Assembly (NCBI GenBank): GCA_016720585.1
Contig: JADKKH010000009.1
Coordinates: 101,092-165,091, forward strand
Reading direction: 5' to 3'
Origin: Chitinophagaceae bacterium
GTDB lineage: Bacteria; Bacteroidota; Bacteroidia; Chitinophagales; Chitinophagaceae
DNA: 64,000 nucleotides
Shown here: positions 45,652-54,219 of the stretch, piece by piece
How the letters are laid out: each line of letters starts with the position of its first letter
Position numbering within the stretch: position 1 is the stretch's first letter
Made by a program: the position numbers and the translations under genes
Notes under the pieces: generated by a model
The model's input: only the letters and a program-made list of their open reading frames with translations
Told to the model about the DNA's origin: nothing
Database searches by the model: none

Positions 45652-45742
45652 TTCGTTGATATGAGTAAGAAAAGTTAAAGGAAACAGAATCAGAACAGTT
45701 TTACAACCCTTTGGCATAAATTTTCGACTTTTGTTAAGTGAT

Positions 45743-46147
45743 ATGAAAAGAATGCTGCTTTTTATGGTTATTTCAGTTGCTTCTGCACCGCTTTTTGCGC
45801 AAAAAGTGGACAGTATTTATTTCCATCTGTATACCGACAGCCTGAAAAAAGGACAGCACAATTATATCAATGTGGACGGCAAAATGTCCAATGGCCGCTG
45901 GATGCCATTGACCCATAAAGAAATTATTTTCTCCTGTACTTCCGCAACTTTCGAGGGTAACGAGTTGATCATTCCATTTGAATTTATACCCGAAAAAGTA
46001 ACCATAACCGCCGTATTAAGAAATAATCCTTCTGTACGGATAGAAAAAACAATCTGGATAAAAACAAAACCCGATGGAGATCTGCCGACAAAAGACGAAA
46101 TCTTGAATGGTGCTCCCCCGCGAAAAACGAAGAATAAAAACCGGTAA
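45743..46147 (+). CDS. Small exported protein of unknown function
   Basis: A 134-residue protein: signal peptide (1-20, ending LFAQ) and a compact beta-rich body (YFHLYTDSLKKGQHNYINVDGKMSNGRWMPLTHKEIIFSCTSATFEGNELIIPFEF), ending in a basic tail. It resembles small Ig-like exported domains (inference); I do not recognise a family. ATG at 45743 is chosen over 45731 because it directly begins the signal peptide. Confidence 0.6.
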   Translation: MKRMLLFMVISVASAPLFAQKVDSIYFHLYTDSLKKGQHNYINVDGKMSNGRWMPLTHKEIIFSCTSATFEGNELIIPFEFIPEKVTITAVLRNNPSVRIEKTIWIKTKPDGDLPTKDEILNGAPPRKTKNKNR

Positions 46148-46192
46148 TTTTTTACACCTTTCATTACCTGCCTACGTAAACTTTCATACCCT

Positions 46193-46200
46193 TATCTTTG
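46193..46200 (+). promoter_or_regulatory. -7 box for the SRP RNA
   Basis: TATCTTTG, an exact TAnnTTTG match, ends 4 bases before the SRP RNA stem begins, as expected for its start site. No clear -33 TTTG is visible. Confidence 0.6.
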
Positions 46201-46203
46201 CGA

Positions 46204-46299
46204 CGGCAGGTCTTACACGACCAGCTCCTGCTGAACCCTCCCAGGGCCGGAAGGCAGCAAGAGTAGGTGGTTGAGCGGTGCGATGTAATAAGCCTGCCA
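46204..46299 (+). ncRNA. ffs: Signal recognition particle RNA, small bacterial type
   Basis: About 96 nt. The conserved tip CCAGGGCCGGAAGGCAGCA (GGAA tetraloop and the Ffh-binding symmetric and asymmetric loops) is at about 46241-46259. The ends pair (GGCAGG at 46205-46210 with CCTGCC at 46293-46298). It guides Ffh/FtsY co-translational targeting to the membrane. It is followed at once by a run of eight T, a natural terminator, and preceded by a good -7 box. Confidence 0.93.
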
Positions 46300-46369
46300 T
46301 TTTTTTTATTTAAGATTTTTGAGGTAATATTTAATATTTTCGGAATGTCACTAACCTTAAATCTCTTTT

Positions 46370-46744
46370 ATGAATGCCGTCGAACTTCAGAAAAGATTAA
46401 AAGAATTTGCTTACAGAATTGTGCCGCTTTGTGAATCTTTGCCAGCAAAGAAAATTTCCAGAGTGATTGAGGGTCAATTAATGAGGTCTGCATTTTCTGC
46501 AGCCGCCAATTACCGAGCAGCTTGCAAAGCACAGTCCGCTAAAGCTTTTGCTTCTAAATTGAGTATAGCTTTTGAGGAAATCGATGAGTCTCTTTTTTGG
46601 CTTGAAACAATTGCTGACTTAATGCTCATTCAAGTAGATAAATTATCATTATTGTTGAAAGAGGCAGATGAGCTGACAAGGATTTTGGCTTCATCAAGAA
46701 AAACTTCTCAAACAAAATTGAAAGCCCAAAATATTAAATCTTAA
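46370..46744 (+). CDS. Four helix bundle protein (S23 / intervening-sequence-like)
   Basis: A 124-residue protein of the four helix bundle family found in 23S rRNA intervening sequences and as free genes. The pattern ELQKRLKEFAYRIVPLCESLPAKKISRVIEGQLMRSAFSAAANYRAACKAQSAKAFASKLSIAFEEIDESLFWLE is diagnostic. The function is not known. The last residues NIKS and the stop come from a heptanucleotide repeat at 46730-46763. Confidence 0.88.
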   Translation: MNAVELQKRLKEFAYRIVPLCESLPAKKISRVIEGQLMRSAFSAAANYRAACKAQSAKAFASKLSIAFEEIDESLFWLETIADLMLIQVDKLSLLLKEADELTRILASSRKTSQTKLKAQNIKS

Positions 46745-46763
46745 ATATTAAATCTTAAATAGA
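46730..46763. repeat. Heptanucleotide repeat AATATTA/AATCTTA
   Basis: Units AATATTA, AATCTTA, AATATTA, AATCTTA and AATAGAA. They encode the final residues and stop of the four helix protein and end 2 bp before the transaldolase ATG. Confidence 0.75.
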
Positions 46764-46764
46764 A

Positions 46765-47418
46765 ATGAAATTTTTTGTAGATACAGCCAACCTGGCTCAA
46801 ATTAAAGAAGCCAATGAATTAGGTATCCTGGATGGTGTTACAACCAATCCTTCACTGATGGCCAAAGAAGGTATTAAAGGTGAAGCAGCGGTTATGCAAC
46901 ATTATAAAACCATCTGCGAAATGGTGGATGGTGATATCAGTGCTGAAGTGATCAGCACTGACTTTGCCGGTATTATTGAAGAAGGTAAGAAACTGGCCGC
47001 CATACACCCGAATATTGTGGTGAAGGTCCCCATGATAAAAGATGGGATCAAAGCCATCAAGTGGTTTACCGATAATGGGATCAGAACCAATTGCACCCTT
47101 GTTTTTTCAGCCGGCCAGGCGATACTCGCTGCCAAAGCCGGAGCCACCTATTTATCGCCTTTCATCGGACGTATTGACGACAGCAACTGGGATGGCGTAG
47201 AATTAATTGCCCAGATATCTCAGATTTATTCTATCCAGGGTTTCAAAACACAGATATTAGCCGCCTCCATCCGAAATGCCTTGCATATTGTACGATGTGC
47301 AGAAGCCGGTGCTGATGTATGTACCTGTCCGCTGGATTCTATCCTCGGTTTATTAAAACATCCGCTTACGGATATTGGACTCGCTAAATTCCTGGAAGAC
47401 GCGAAAAAGACTTTGTAA
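46765..47418 (+). CDS. fsa: Fructose-6-phosphate aldolase / small transaldolase
   Basis: A 217-residue TIM-barrel enzyme of the transaldolase class 3 / FSA group. The start MKFFVDTANLAQIKEANELGILDGVTTNPSLMAKEG, SAEVISTDFAGIIEEGKKLA, the Schiff-base Lys in VVKVPMIKDGIKA, TNCTLVFSAGQAILAAKAGATYLSPFIGRIDD and the SIRNALH motif are diagnostic. It cleaves or transfers dihydroxyacetone units in the non-oxidative pentose phosphate pathway. The gene abuts the four helix gene through the repeat array. Confidence 0.93.
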   Translation: MKFFVDTANLAQIKEANELGILDGVTTNPSLMAKEGIKGEAAVMQHYKTICEMVDGDISAEVISTDFAGIIEEGKKLAAIHPNIVVKVPMIKDGIKAIKWFTDNGIRTNCTLVFSAGQAILAAKAGATYLSPFIGRIDDSNWDGVELIAQISQIYSIQGFKTQILAASIRNALHIVRCAEAGADVCTCPLDSILGLLKHPLTDIGLAKFLEDAKKTL

Positions 47419-47544
47419 GGAAAGCCCCTTCAACGCGGAACTTAGGTTTAAACTTTGAATTTGCAGGCGGGTTTTGTCGGTTCATTACTCAACAAACAAC
47501 TCTCGCATACCAGTTCCCAATCATTAAACCTCTTACATAAAATG

Positions 47545-47577
47545 AATATTCGAATCCCCCCTTTAGGGGGATATTGA
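47545..47577. repeat. CCCCC/GGGGG inverted repeat between convergent genes
   Basis: ATCCCCC at 47554-47560 pairs with GGGGGAT at 47566-47572, with further matches outward (AATATT...ATATT). It may terminate both flanking genes. It is the same type as 25249-25285. Confidence 0.55.
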
Positions 47578-47610
47578 AACCTAAATTTATCTTAGTAATA
47601 ATGGGGGGCA

Positions 47611-48912
47611 TTACCGCTGAAAAGAAGAATTTACTCTTGTAAACCCGATCAGTTCGTCCGCCCTGGCACCAAAAGCACGGAAATATACCAGAACCATATA
47701 TCCATTCTCTGTTCCCCAATAATTCCCTTCGGTATTTTCGACGGAAGATGGGGCAACCGGCTGTTTTCTATTGGTCTGACCCGCTGACGGGTCTGCTAAT
47801 GTTACATACGAATAATTATAATACCCTTGCTTGAGGTACAGGGCTTTTTCATAAACTCCTTTCACCTCATTAAAGATCATCCTGGATGCATCGTTCTGTT
47901 CGTAGTTGACCAGTTCACCAAATACATAAACTGATTTTCCTTCATATGCTTTATTGCCGGGTGGAACAAAAGTAAAATGGGTCCAGGCATAATCGCTTTG
48001 CCAGTACGGGTTTGTATTATCCCTGTTTTCAATAGTGTAAATACCGTTATAATCACGGTAATAGATATACAACTGCCCCCGGCGTTCGGCATCCGGGTTT
48101 ACAAATACATCAATGCGGCTACTGGTATCCGAATCAACCAATTTTTGCATACGCTCACTCATTAATCTCAGGCTGCGGAGATCGATCCAGCGCCACTCCT
48201 TCCCGGCAGGGAACGTGGTCTTGTCTTCATCACTGTATTCAAAATAATTTCCCCGGAAGATGGTGGGACGGTCCAATACAGAGGACGAAGCCCATATATT
48301 ATTCTGAACGACCACGACTTTCAGGTCCTGCGGTGAGAACGCATTGATCTGTCCTGCCACCGTACTTACTGTTGCCTGCACACGCTGATGCGTCTGAAAA
48401 AAATTGCCGTTAAACGGTTGTGCTACCAAAGCCGTAACGGATGCTTTATTATTTACGATCAGGAAGCGCCGGGTAAAAGCCAGTTTGGAAGTATCATCAT
48501 TCAAAAAAACTTTCAGAAGATAATTACCCCCCCGGGTGGGTGCTGAATTACGTTCGGGTAGAAAAGCCTGGTAATGGGTATACCTTGTCTGAACGATCGA
48601 TGAACTGCGGTAATTGGTGATCCGGTTACTCTGAAAACCCCGGATATAATCAAATGACTGGAGATTGGAAGGCGTCCAGTCAGCATTGCACAACAGGAAA
48701 CTGTAATAATAATATTTTACATCCCCATCCATATCGTCAAAATGAAGTTCCAGCTGTTCGTTTCCTGTAAGCGTCAATACCGGGTAACTGTATATATCAC
48801 CGGCCCGGTAAAGTTTGACGGAATGGATATTGGATTTATATATATGATCAGGCACCTGCCCTTCAACCGCAAATACCATCAGCAGGCATAAAAAAGTAAT
48901 TGTCCTTTTCAT
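47611..48912 (-). CDS. Type IX secretion system plug protein (DUF5103)
   Basis: A 433-residue exported protein matching the T9SS plug family. The start MKRTITFLCLLMVFAVEGQ is a clear signal peptide, so the longer frame from 49008 is rejected. The DUF5103 pattern is visible: HIYKSNIHSVKLYRAGDIYSYPVL, HFDDMDGDVKYYYYSFLLCNADWTPSNLQSFDYIRGF, and the later YNGIYTIENRDNTNPYWQSDYAWTHFTF. The plug closes the SprA translocon from the periplasmic side. It is divergent from the LolE-like permease gene, 85 bp apart. Confidence 0.88.
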   Translation of the reverse strand: MKRTITFLCLLMVFAVEGQVPDHIYKSNIHSVKLYRAGDIYSYPVLTLTGNEQLELHFDDMDGDVKYYYYSFLLCNADWTPSNLQSFDYIRGFQSNRITNYRSSSIVQTRYTHYQAFLPERNSAPTRGGNYLLKVFLNDDTSKLAFTRRFLIVNNKASVTALVAQPFNGNFFQTHQRVQATVSTVAGQINAFSPQDLKVVVVQNNIWASSSVLDRPTIFRGNYFEYSDEDKTTFPAGKEWRWIDLRSLRLMSERMQKLVDSDTSSRIDVFVNPDAERRGQLYIYYRDYNGIYTIENRDNTNPYWQSDYAWTHFTFVPPGNKAYEGKSVYVFGELVNYEQNDASRMIFNEVKGVYEKALYLKQGYYNYSYVTLADPSAGQTNRKQPVAPSSVENTEGNYWGTENGYMVLVYFRAFGARADELIGFTRVNSSFQR

Positions 48913-48997
48913 TCTTATTAAAGTGGGGAATTCCTTCACAATATTGCTTAAAATCCGGTAAAAAAGAGGAGAAATCTTTCCAGCGGGCTTATTTTTG

Positions 48998-50254
48998 ATG
49001 AAAGACAAACAATTTAATTTGAAGGTTGCAGGCTTTATAGCAAACCGTATAGCATTTAATCAGCAAAAATCCTTTTCCAGGTTTATTATCCGGCTGTCCA
49101 TTGTTGCCACGGTTATCAGCGTGATGGTCATGATTGTTACCTTATCACTGGCCAACGGTTTCCAGGAAACGGTGAGCCAGAAAGTTTTCAGTTTCTGGGG
49201 ACATATCCGGGTACAGGAGAAGCAACCGGAGAAAGCCATCATTTCGGAAGAGACACCGATCATTACCAATGATTTGCTGGTGAACAGCATTAAACAAAAT
49301 CCGGCTGTACAGAGTATTCATCCTTTTGCCACCCGCTATGCGATCCTTAAAACAAAAGAAGACATGGAGGGTGTGCTGGTAAAAGGATTTGACAGCACCT
49401 ATGATTTCACGCACTTCCGGCAGTTTATTAAAGAAGGAAGGCCGGTACAGTTTAACGACAGTACCTACAGCAAAGAGATCATGGTCTCTGCCATTACGGC
49501 TTCCCGGATGGGATTAAAATTAAATGACAGTATCATAATTTATTTTATCCTGCCCGGCCAGGATCCGCGACCCAGAAAGATAACGATCGTGGGAATCTAC
49601 AAAACCGGTATTGAAGAATATGACCGGTTATTTGCAATAGGTGATATCAAACTTATCCAGCGGCTTAATAACTGGCAGCCGGATGAAGTGGGCGGTTATG
49701 AAATATTTTTAACCGATTATAAAAAAATTGACGGGACCGTAAAAGAATTATATGAACTGGACAATTTCCCGGAGACCTGGGATACGATCAGTGTACGGGA
49801 GATCTCTCCCAATATTTTCGACTGGCTGGGTATGCAGGATGTAACCCGGAATGTATTGATTGGCTTCATGATCATTGTGGCGGTTATAAACCTCATCACC
49901 TGTCTGATCATTTTAGTACTGGAAAGAATCCGCATGGTGGGGATATTAAAATCACTCGGCGCTACGGACTGGACCGTACAGAAAATTTTTCTGCGTCATT
50001 CAACCATCATTACGCTTACCGGAATTATCCTGGGTGCCGCTCTGGGCCTCGGACTTTTAGGGTTGCAGCAAGCTACTGGTTTTATTAAATTAAAAGAAGA
50101 AGCTTATTACCTGAGTGAAGCAGCGGTAAAGATCGTTTGGTGGCAGGTGGGTCTTATCTGCCTGGGAACATTGATCGTTTGCTTCCTGGTGATGATGATC
50201 CCTTCTTTGCTGGTAAGAAAAGTGCAGCCGGTGAAAGCGATACAGTTCAGGTAA
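48998..50254 (+). CDS. ABC transporter permease, FtsX/LolE type
   Basis: A 418-residue inner-membrane protein with one N-terminal helix (about 24-46) and three C-terminal helices (around 280-305, 330-355, 380-405) surrounding a large periplasmic domain. The pattern FIANRIAFNQQKSFSRFIIRLSIVATVISVMVMIVTLSLANGFQETV and RIRMVGILKSLGATDWTVQKIFLRHS is typical of LolC/E lipoprotein-release and MacB-type permeases. The partner ATPase is not adjacent. I use the ATG at 48998, not the TTG at 48995. Confidence 0.87.
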   Translation: MKDKQFNLKVAGFIANRIAFNQQKSFSRFIIRLSIVATVISVMVMIVTLSLANGFQETVSQKVFSFWGHIRVQEKQPEKAIISEETPIITNDLLVNSIKQNPAVQSIHPFATRYAILKTKEDMEGVLVKGFDSTYDFTHFRQFIKEGRPVQFNDSTYSKEIMVSAITASRMGLKLNDSIIIYFILPGQDPRPRKITIVGIYKTGIEEYDRLFAIGDIKLIQRLNNWQPDEVGGYEIFLTDYKKIDGTVKELYELDNFPETWDTISVREISPNIFDWLGMQDVTRNVLIGFMIIVAVINLITCLIILVLERIRMVGILKSLGATDWTVQKIFLRHSTIITLTGIILGAALGLGLLGLQQATGFIKLKEEAYYLSEAAVKIVWWQVGLICLGTLIVCFLVMMIPSLLVRKVQPVKAIQFR

Positions 50255-50264
50255 AAAAATATTA

Positions 50265-50996
50265 TCACAAATGAGATAATATTATCCCCACTGCTACTGC
50301 CACATTCAATGATTCCGCTTTTCCTTTTTTGGGTATTGTAAGTTTTATATCCGCACATTTTAAAACTTCGGCACTTATTCCCCTGGATTCATTTCCAAAA
50401 ATGATAATGCCTTCGGATATTTTTTTTATAGTGGTTATATCCGTTCCATCCAGTACGGCAGCATATTTTTGAATATCATGCTGTTCTGCCAACCAAACTG
50501 GAATATCCATATAAAAAACCTTCACCCTGGCAATACTACCCATTGTTGCCTGCACCACTTTTGAATTATAGACATCTGCCGTATCGGCACTGCAAACGAT
50601 TTGCTCTACGCCAAACCAGTCTGCAATACGGATAATAGTACCCAGGTTGCCCGGATCCTGTACTGCGTCTAATACCAGGGTGATTTTTCCTTTTGTTGCA
50701 CCGGGTGTGCGGCGATCAAATTGCTGAACAATTGCCAGAACTTTATTAGGTGTGGTAAGCCCGGATATCCGTTCCAGTTCTTTTTCCGAAATTTCTGTAA
50801 CCGTTGTTTTGCCCAATAATTTTTTGTTCTCCCCGATCCAGTCTTTTAAGGCAAAAACCTCTTTTACATTTCCGGAGCCCGATTCCAGCAATTCGGAGAC
50901 GACTTTCGGGCCTTCAGCAATGAAAAGCCCCTCCTGTTCTCTGAATTTTTTCTGGCCTAAAGTTTGAATATCTTTGATCTTCGATTTAACAAGCAT
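50265..50996 (-). CDS. TrmH/SpoU family RNA 2'-O-methyltransferase
   Basis: A 243-residue SPOUT methyltransferase. The N-terminus LVKSKIKDIQTLGQKKFREQEGLFIAEGPKVVSELLESG is the substrate-binding domain. The catalytic core has LDAVQDPGNLGTIIRIADWFG, the knot motifs IIIFGNESRGIS and LTIPKKGKAESLNVAVA. It methylates a ribose in rRNA or tRNA using SAM; the site is unknown. ATG at 50996 is preferred over 51110. It is divergent from tamL with only 19 bp between starts. Confidence 0.9.
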   Translation of the reverse strand: MLVKSKIKDIQTLGQKKFREQEGLFIAEGPKVVSELLESGSGNVKEVFALKDWIGENKKLLGKTTVTEISEKELERISGLTTPNKVLAIVQQFDRRTPGATKGKITLVLDAVQDPGNLGTIIRIADWFGVEQIVCSADTADVYNSKVVQATMGSIARVKVFYMDIPVWLAEQHDIQKYAAVLDGTDITTIKKISEGIIIFGNESRGISAEVLKCADIKLTIPKKGKAESLNVAVAVGIILSHL

Positions 50997-51015
50997 ACGC
51001 TTTCTTTTTATATTT

Positions 51016-53358
51016 ATGTCAGCAGCCCACCCTTTTGGTTCTAAAAATTTCCTGCTGCTCCCGGGGGTTATATTTCTTATATTTCTGGCTTCCTGCGGGG
51101 TTGTCCCCAAAAACTATCCCGTCAAACAGCCTTTTGTATTCAAATATAATGTGACGGTGGATGGAAATCTAACGACGGCCGAAAAAAACGAACTGGAGTC
51201 CCGGTTAAGCAAACAACTTGACGACAGCATCCAGGTCAGAACAGCCCGGAAATTTATCTACAAAGGCATTAACAGGCCGGTATTGGACAAACCCCCCGTT
51301 TATGATGTCAGCAATGCAGAAAGTTCAGTAGTTTATATGCAGGCATTACTCAGATCACTGGGCTATTTTAAAGACACGATTACTTATAAAGCTACAATAG
51401 ACACCGTGGCCGAAGATCAATACAGAACCACCGTTAATTTTTTTGTGAACCCCGGTAAAGTAGTCCTCATTGATTCTTTCAGCTATAATATCCGGCAATC
51501 CGATCTTCAAAAAATTACGCTTGCCAATCAAGCTGATGCCTTAGTAAAAAAAGGATCCCCCTTTGCCAAATCGATTATTTCCGTTGAACTCGACAGGCTG
51601 GTTGAATTATACCGTAATAATGGATATATGCGTTTTGGCCGGGAAGAGCTGATTGGCCTCTGGGATACATTGGATGTTTCATTATTACGCCCGACTTTTG
51701 ATCCCCTGGAGCAACTGGAGATCTTACAAAAATTAAAAGAACGGAGAGAAAACCCAACTGCCAATCTTGAAATAATGCTGCGACCGGGTTTTGACAGCAG
51801 CAAACTGACAAAATACTTTATCGGCAGGGTAACCGTCTTCCCGGATTTCAATGCAGATACAGCCAGCTATACCCGTAAAGAAGTAACAACAGATGGTGTC
51901 AAAGTGATCTATTACCGGAATATTTTTAAACCAAAGATTCTCCCGCCCAATATTTATTTTCATCATGGCGATCTTTACAACCAGAAAAAATATTTAAAGA
52001 CCATTACCCGTTTCAATTCTTTAGGAGCCTGGCGGCTTGTCAATATTGAACAGATACCAAGAACCGGTCAGGACACAGCAGATTTTACAATCAAACTTAC
52101 CCCGGCAAGAAAATATTCCTTTACGGCCAACCTGGAAGGAAGCCGGAATCAGAATGCCATATCCGGCAACCTGTTTGGTATTGCAGTAAATGTCGGTTTA
52201 CAGAACAGGAATTTTGCCCGGGCAGCCAACCAGTCAAATACCAATATCCGGTTTGGTATTGAAACGGGCCGGGATAAAGCCACTAATGTCAAGTTTGTAC
52301 AGACAAGACAGATAAGTTTAAGTCATAATATCTATTTTCCCAGGCCTGTATTAATAGACAGGCTTGTTCCCAAGCTATTAAAAGAAAATGCCCGAACCGT
52401 GTTTTCGTTCAATGCGGCCGGAACCGAAAGAAGGTCATTGTATAATCTTACAACCATCAATTTATCCTGGGGATATGAATTTCAATGGAACAAAAGTTCC
52501 CTCTCCTTCCGATTCCCGAATATTGAATATTCCCTACTCAAAAGGAGATCATTGCTCGATACACTTTTTAAGTATAACCCGGCACTCAAGAATATTTTTA
52601 CAGACGGTTTTATTTCATCGGGCATTACCAGTTATACGTTACGGGGTGGACGAAAAAATAATCTGAACTTATTCCGTACCAATATGGAATTATGTGGGCT
52701 GGTATCCGGTTTAATTAAAAAAAATAAGTTTCTTGATTCCAATCTTTACCGTTTTATTAAACTGGATGCCGAATTTATCCAGAAAATACAATTCAAAAAA
52801 ACGGCCATCGCCCTGCGATTTTTTGCCGGTGCGGGATATGAATTCAATTCAACCGTACAAAATGATAAAAGGGCTAACCTGCCATTCTTCAAACAATATT
52901 TTTCCGGCGGGCCCAATAGTATGCGGGCCTGGGCTTTGCGTAAACTGGGTCCCGGTTCCGCCATCAAGGATTTTAGTTTAAACCCTGAAAGGTATGGTGA
53001 TGTCCAGATTGAATTCAATGCGGAATACCGTTTTCCGCTGGGCAAACCCTTTGGCATCATATTAAATGGTGCATTTTTTACAGACATCGGAAATATCTGG
53101 TTCTTAAAAAAGGCGCCGGGTCGTCTTCCCGAAGAAATCTTTAATTTCAGCAGGTTGGCCAAAGATCTTGCCGTAGGTGTGGGCGCAGGCCTCCGGATCG
53201 ATTTTACTTTTTTTGTGGTCCGCTTTGATTATTCTTATAAAGCGAAAAACCCAAGTCCCTCCCCGGACAAAGCTGCCGGTCAGAATAAATGGTTTTATGG
53301 AACCCAGTTATTTAACGGGCAGTTTCAGCTGGGTGTCAGTTATCCATTTATTTTATAA
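51016..53358 (+). CDS. tamL: BamA/TamA-family outer-membrane lipoprotein TamL
   Basis: A 780-residue outer-membrane protein of the Omp85 type. It has a lipoprotein signal (LASCGVV, Cys23), POTRA-like domains and a C-terminal barrel with the family's GGPNSMRAW (YRG-like lid) and RIDFTFFVVRFDYSYKAKNP near the end. Lipidated TamA relatives (TamL) are found in Bacteroidota, paired with TamB. It starts 19 bp from the divergent methyltransferase gene. It overlaps the convergent truB by 6 bp. Confidence 0.9.
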   Translation: MSAAHPFGSKNFLLLPGVIFLIFLASCGVVPKNYPVKQPFVFKYNVTVDGNLTTAEKNELESRLSKQLDDSIQVRTARKFIYKGINRPVLDKPPVYDVSNAESSVVYMQALLRSLGYFKDTITYKATIDTVAEDQYRTTVNFFVNPGKVVLIDSFSYNIRQSDLQKITLANQADALVKKGSPFAKSIISVELDRLVELYRNNGYMRFGREELIGLWDTLDVSLLRPTFDPLEQLEILQKLKERRENPTANLEIMLRPGFDSSKLTKYFIGRVTVFPDFNADTASYTRKEVTTDGVKVIYYRNIFKPKILPPNIYFHHGDLYNQKKYLKTITRFNSLGAWRLVNIEQIPRTGQDTADFTIKLTPARKYSFTANLEGSRNQNAISGNLFGIAVNVGLQNRNFARAANQSNTNIRFGIETGRDKATNVKFVQTRQISLSHNIYFPRPVLIDRLVPKLLKENARTVFSFNAAGTERRSLYNLTTINLSWGYEFQWNKSSLSFRFPNIEYSLLKRRSLLDTLFKYNPALKNIFTDGFISSGITSYTLRGGRKNNLNLFRTNMELCGLVSGLIKKNKFLDSNLYRFIKLDAEFIQKIQFKKTAIALRFFAGAGYEFNSTVQNDKRANLPFFKQYFSGGPNSMRAWALRKLGPGSAIKDFSLNPERYGDVQIEFNAEYRFPLGKPFGIILNGAFFTDIGNIWFLKKAPGRLPEEIFNFSRLAKDLAVGVGAGLRIDFTFFVVRFDYSYKAKNPSPSPDKAAGQNKWFYGTQLFNGQFQLGVSYPFIL

Positions 53359-54051
53359 CTCCTTATTTATTTTTTCCCTGAATGATTCAGGGGTCATCGC
53401 ATCTTCGTTTGAGTATGTTCCTATCCGGGTACGGCAAAGACTGCTGAGAAAAGCACCACAGCCCAATGCATCTCCAAAATCTTTTGCCAGGCTGCGGATA
53501 TAGGTGCCCGTGGTACACACAACTTTAAAATGAACCACGCGTAATCCGTTAGCTACCGGATCAATCCTGGTTATCGCAAATTCTTTAATGGTAACTTTCC
53601 GCGGTTCCATTATCACTTCTTTACCCTGCCGCGCCAGTTCATACACTCTTGTGCCACCCATTTTTATTGCTGAATGAGCCGGCGGGACCTGCAGAATTTC
53701 ACCGCTAAATTTTTTTGTGGCTTCCTGTATCGCTGTATCAGAAATATCATCAACCGGTTTAAAATTTTCGGGCTCACTTTCCAGGTCGTAGGTTGGTGTT
53801 GTAGCGCCTAATGTAAAGGTGCCGGTGTATTCTTTTTCCTGCGCCATGAATTCATTGATCCGTTTGGTAAATTTCCCCGTGCAGATGATCAGCAACCCGG
53901 TTGCCAGCGGGTCTAAGGTCCCGGCATGACCGATTTTTTTTATGCGAAGGATGTTGCGGAGTTTTTGTATCACATCAAAGGAGGTCCAGTTCAGCGGTTT
54001 ATTGATCAATAGTACCTGCCCTTCTTCATATTTATTTACAGGTGTATCCAT
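53353..54051 (-). CDS. truB: tRNA pseudouridine(55) synthase
   Basis: A 232-residue enzyme that isomerises U55 of tRNA to pseudouridine. The catalytic Asp is in GHAGTLDPLATGLL (Asp47), with LLINKPLNWTSFDV upstream and YTGTFTLGATTPTYDLES, QVPPAHSAIKMGGTRVYELAR and TGTYIRSLAKDFGDALG as the other motifs. It is transcribed alone. A heptanucleotide repeat array lies in the gap between it and the upstream DUF58 gene. Confidence 0.96.
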   Translation of the reverse strand: MDTPVNKYEEGQVLLINKPLNWTSFDVIQKLRNILRIKKIGHAGTLDPLATGLLIICTGKFTKRINEFMAQEKEYTGTFTLGATTPTYDLESEPENFKPVDDISDTAIQEATKKFSGEILQVPPAHSAIKMGGTRVYELARQGKEVIMEPRKVTIKEFAITRIDPVANGLRVVHFKVVCTTGTYIRSLAKDFGDALGCGAFLSSLCRTRIGTYSNEDAMTPESFREKINKEL

Positions 54052-54140
54052 GCCGCAAATGTAAGTCTTGTTCTCCGTTAGTTTTTACCGGCGATTATAG
54101 AGTTAGGTATTCGTAAAAAAATAAATAGATGCAGCTAACA

Positions 54141-54219
54141 AGAACCGAATAACCAGTAACCAATAACAAGCAACCAGTAACAAGCAACCAGTAACCAGCA
54201 ACCAGTAACCAGCAACCTA
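54141..54219. repeat. Heptanucleotide repeat AACCAGT-like, about 11 copies
   Basis: A run of 7-base units (AACCAGT, AACCAAT, AACAAGC, AACCAGC and similar) in the 165-bp gap between truB and the DUF58 gene. The last unit AACCTAT contains the DUF58 stop codon (complement of CTA at 54217-54219). Confidence 0.9.

Noticed and set aside
54141..54219. CRISPR array
   Set aside because: The period is 7 bp with no spacers; a simple tandem repeat.
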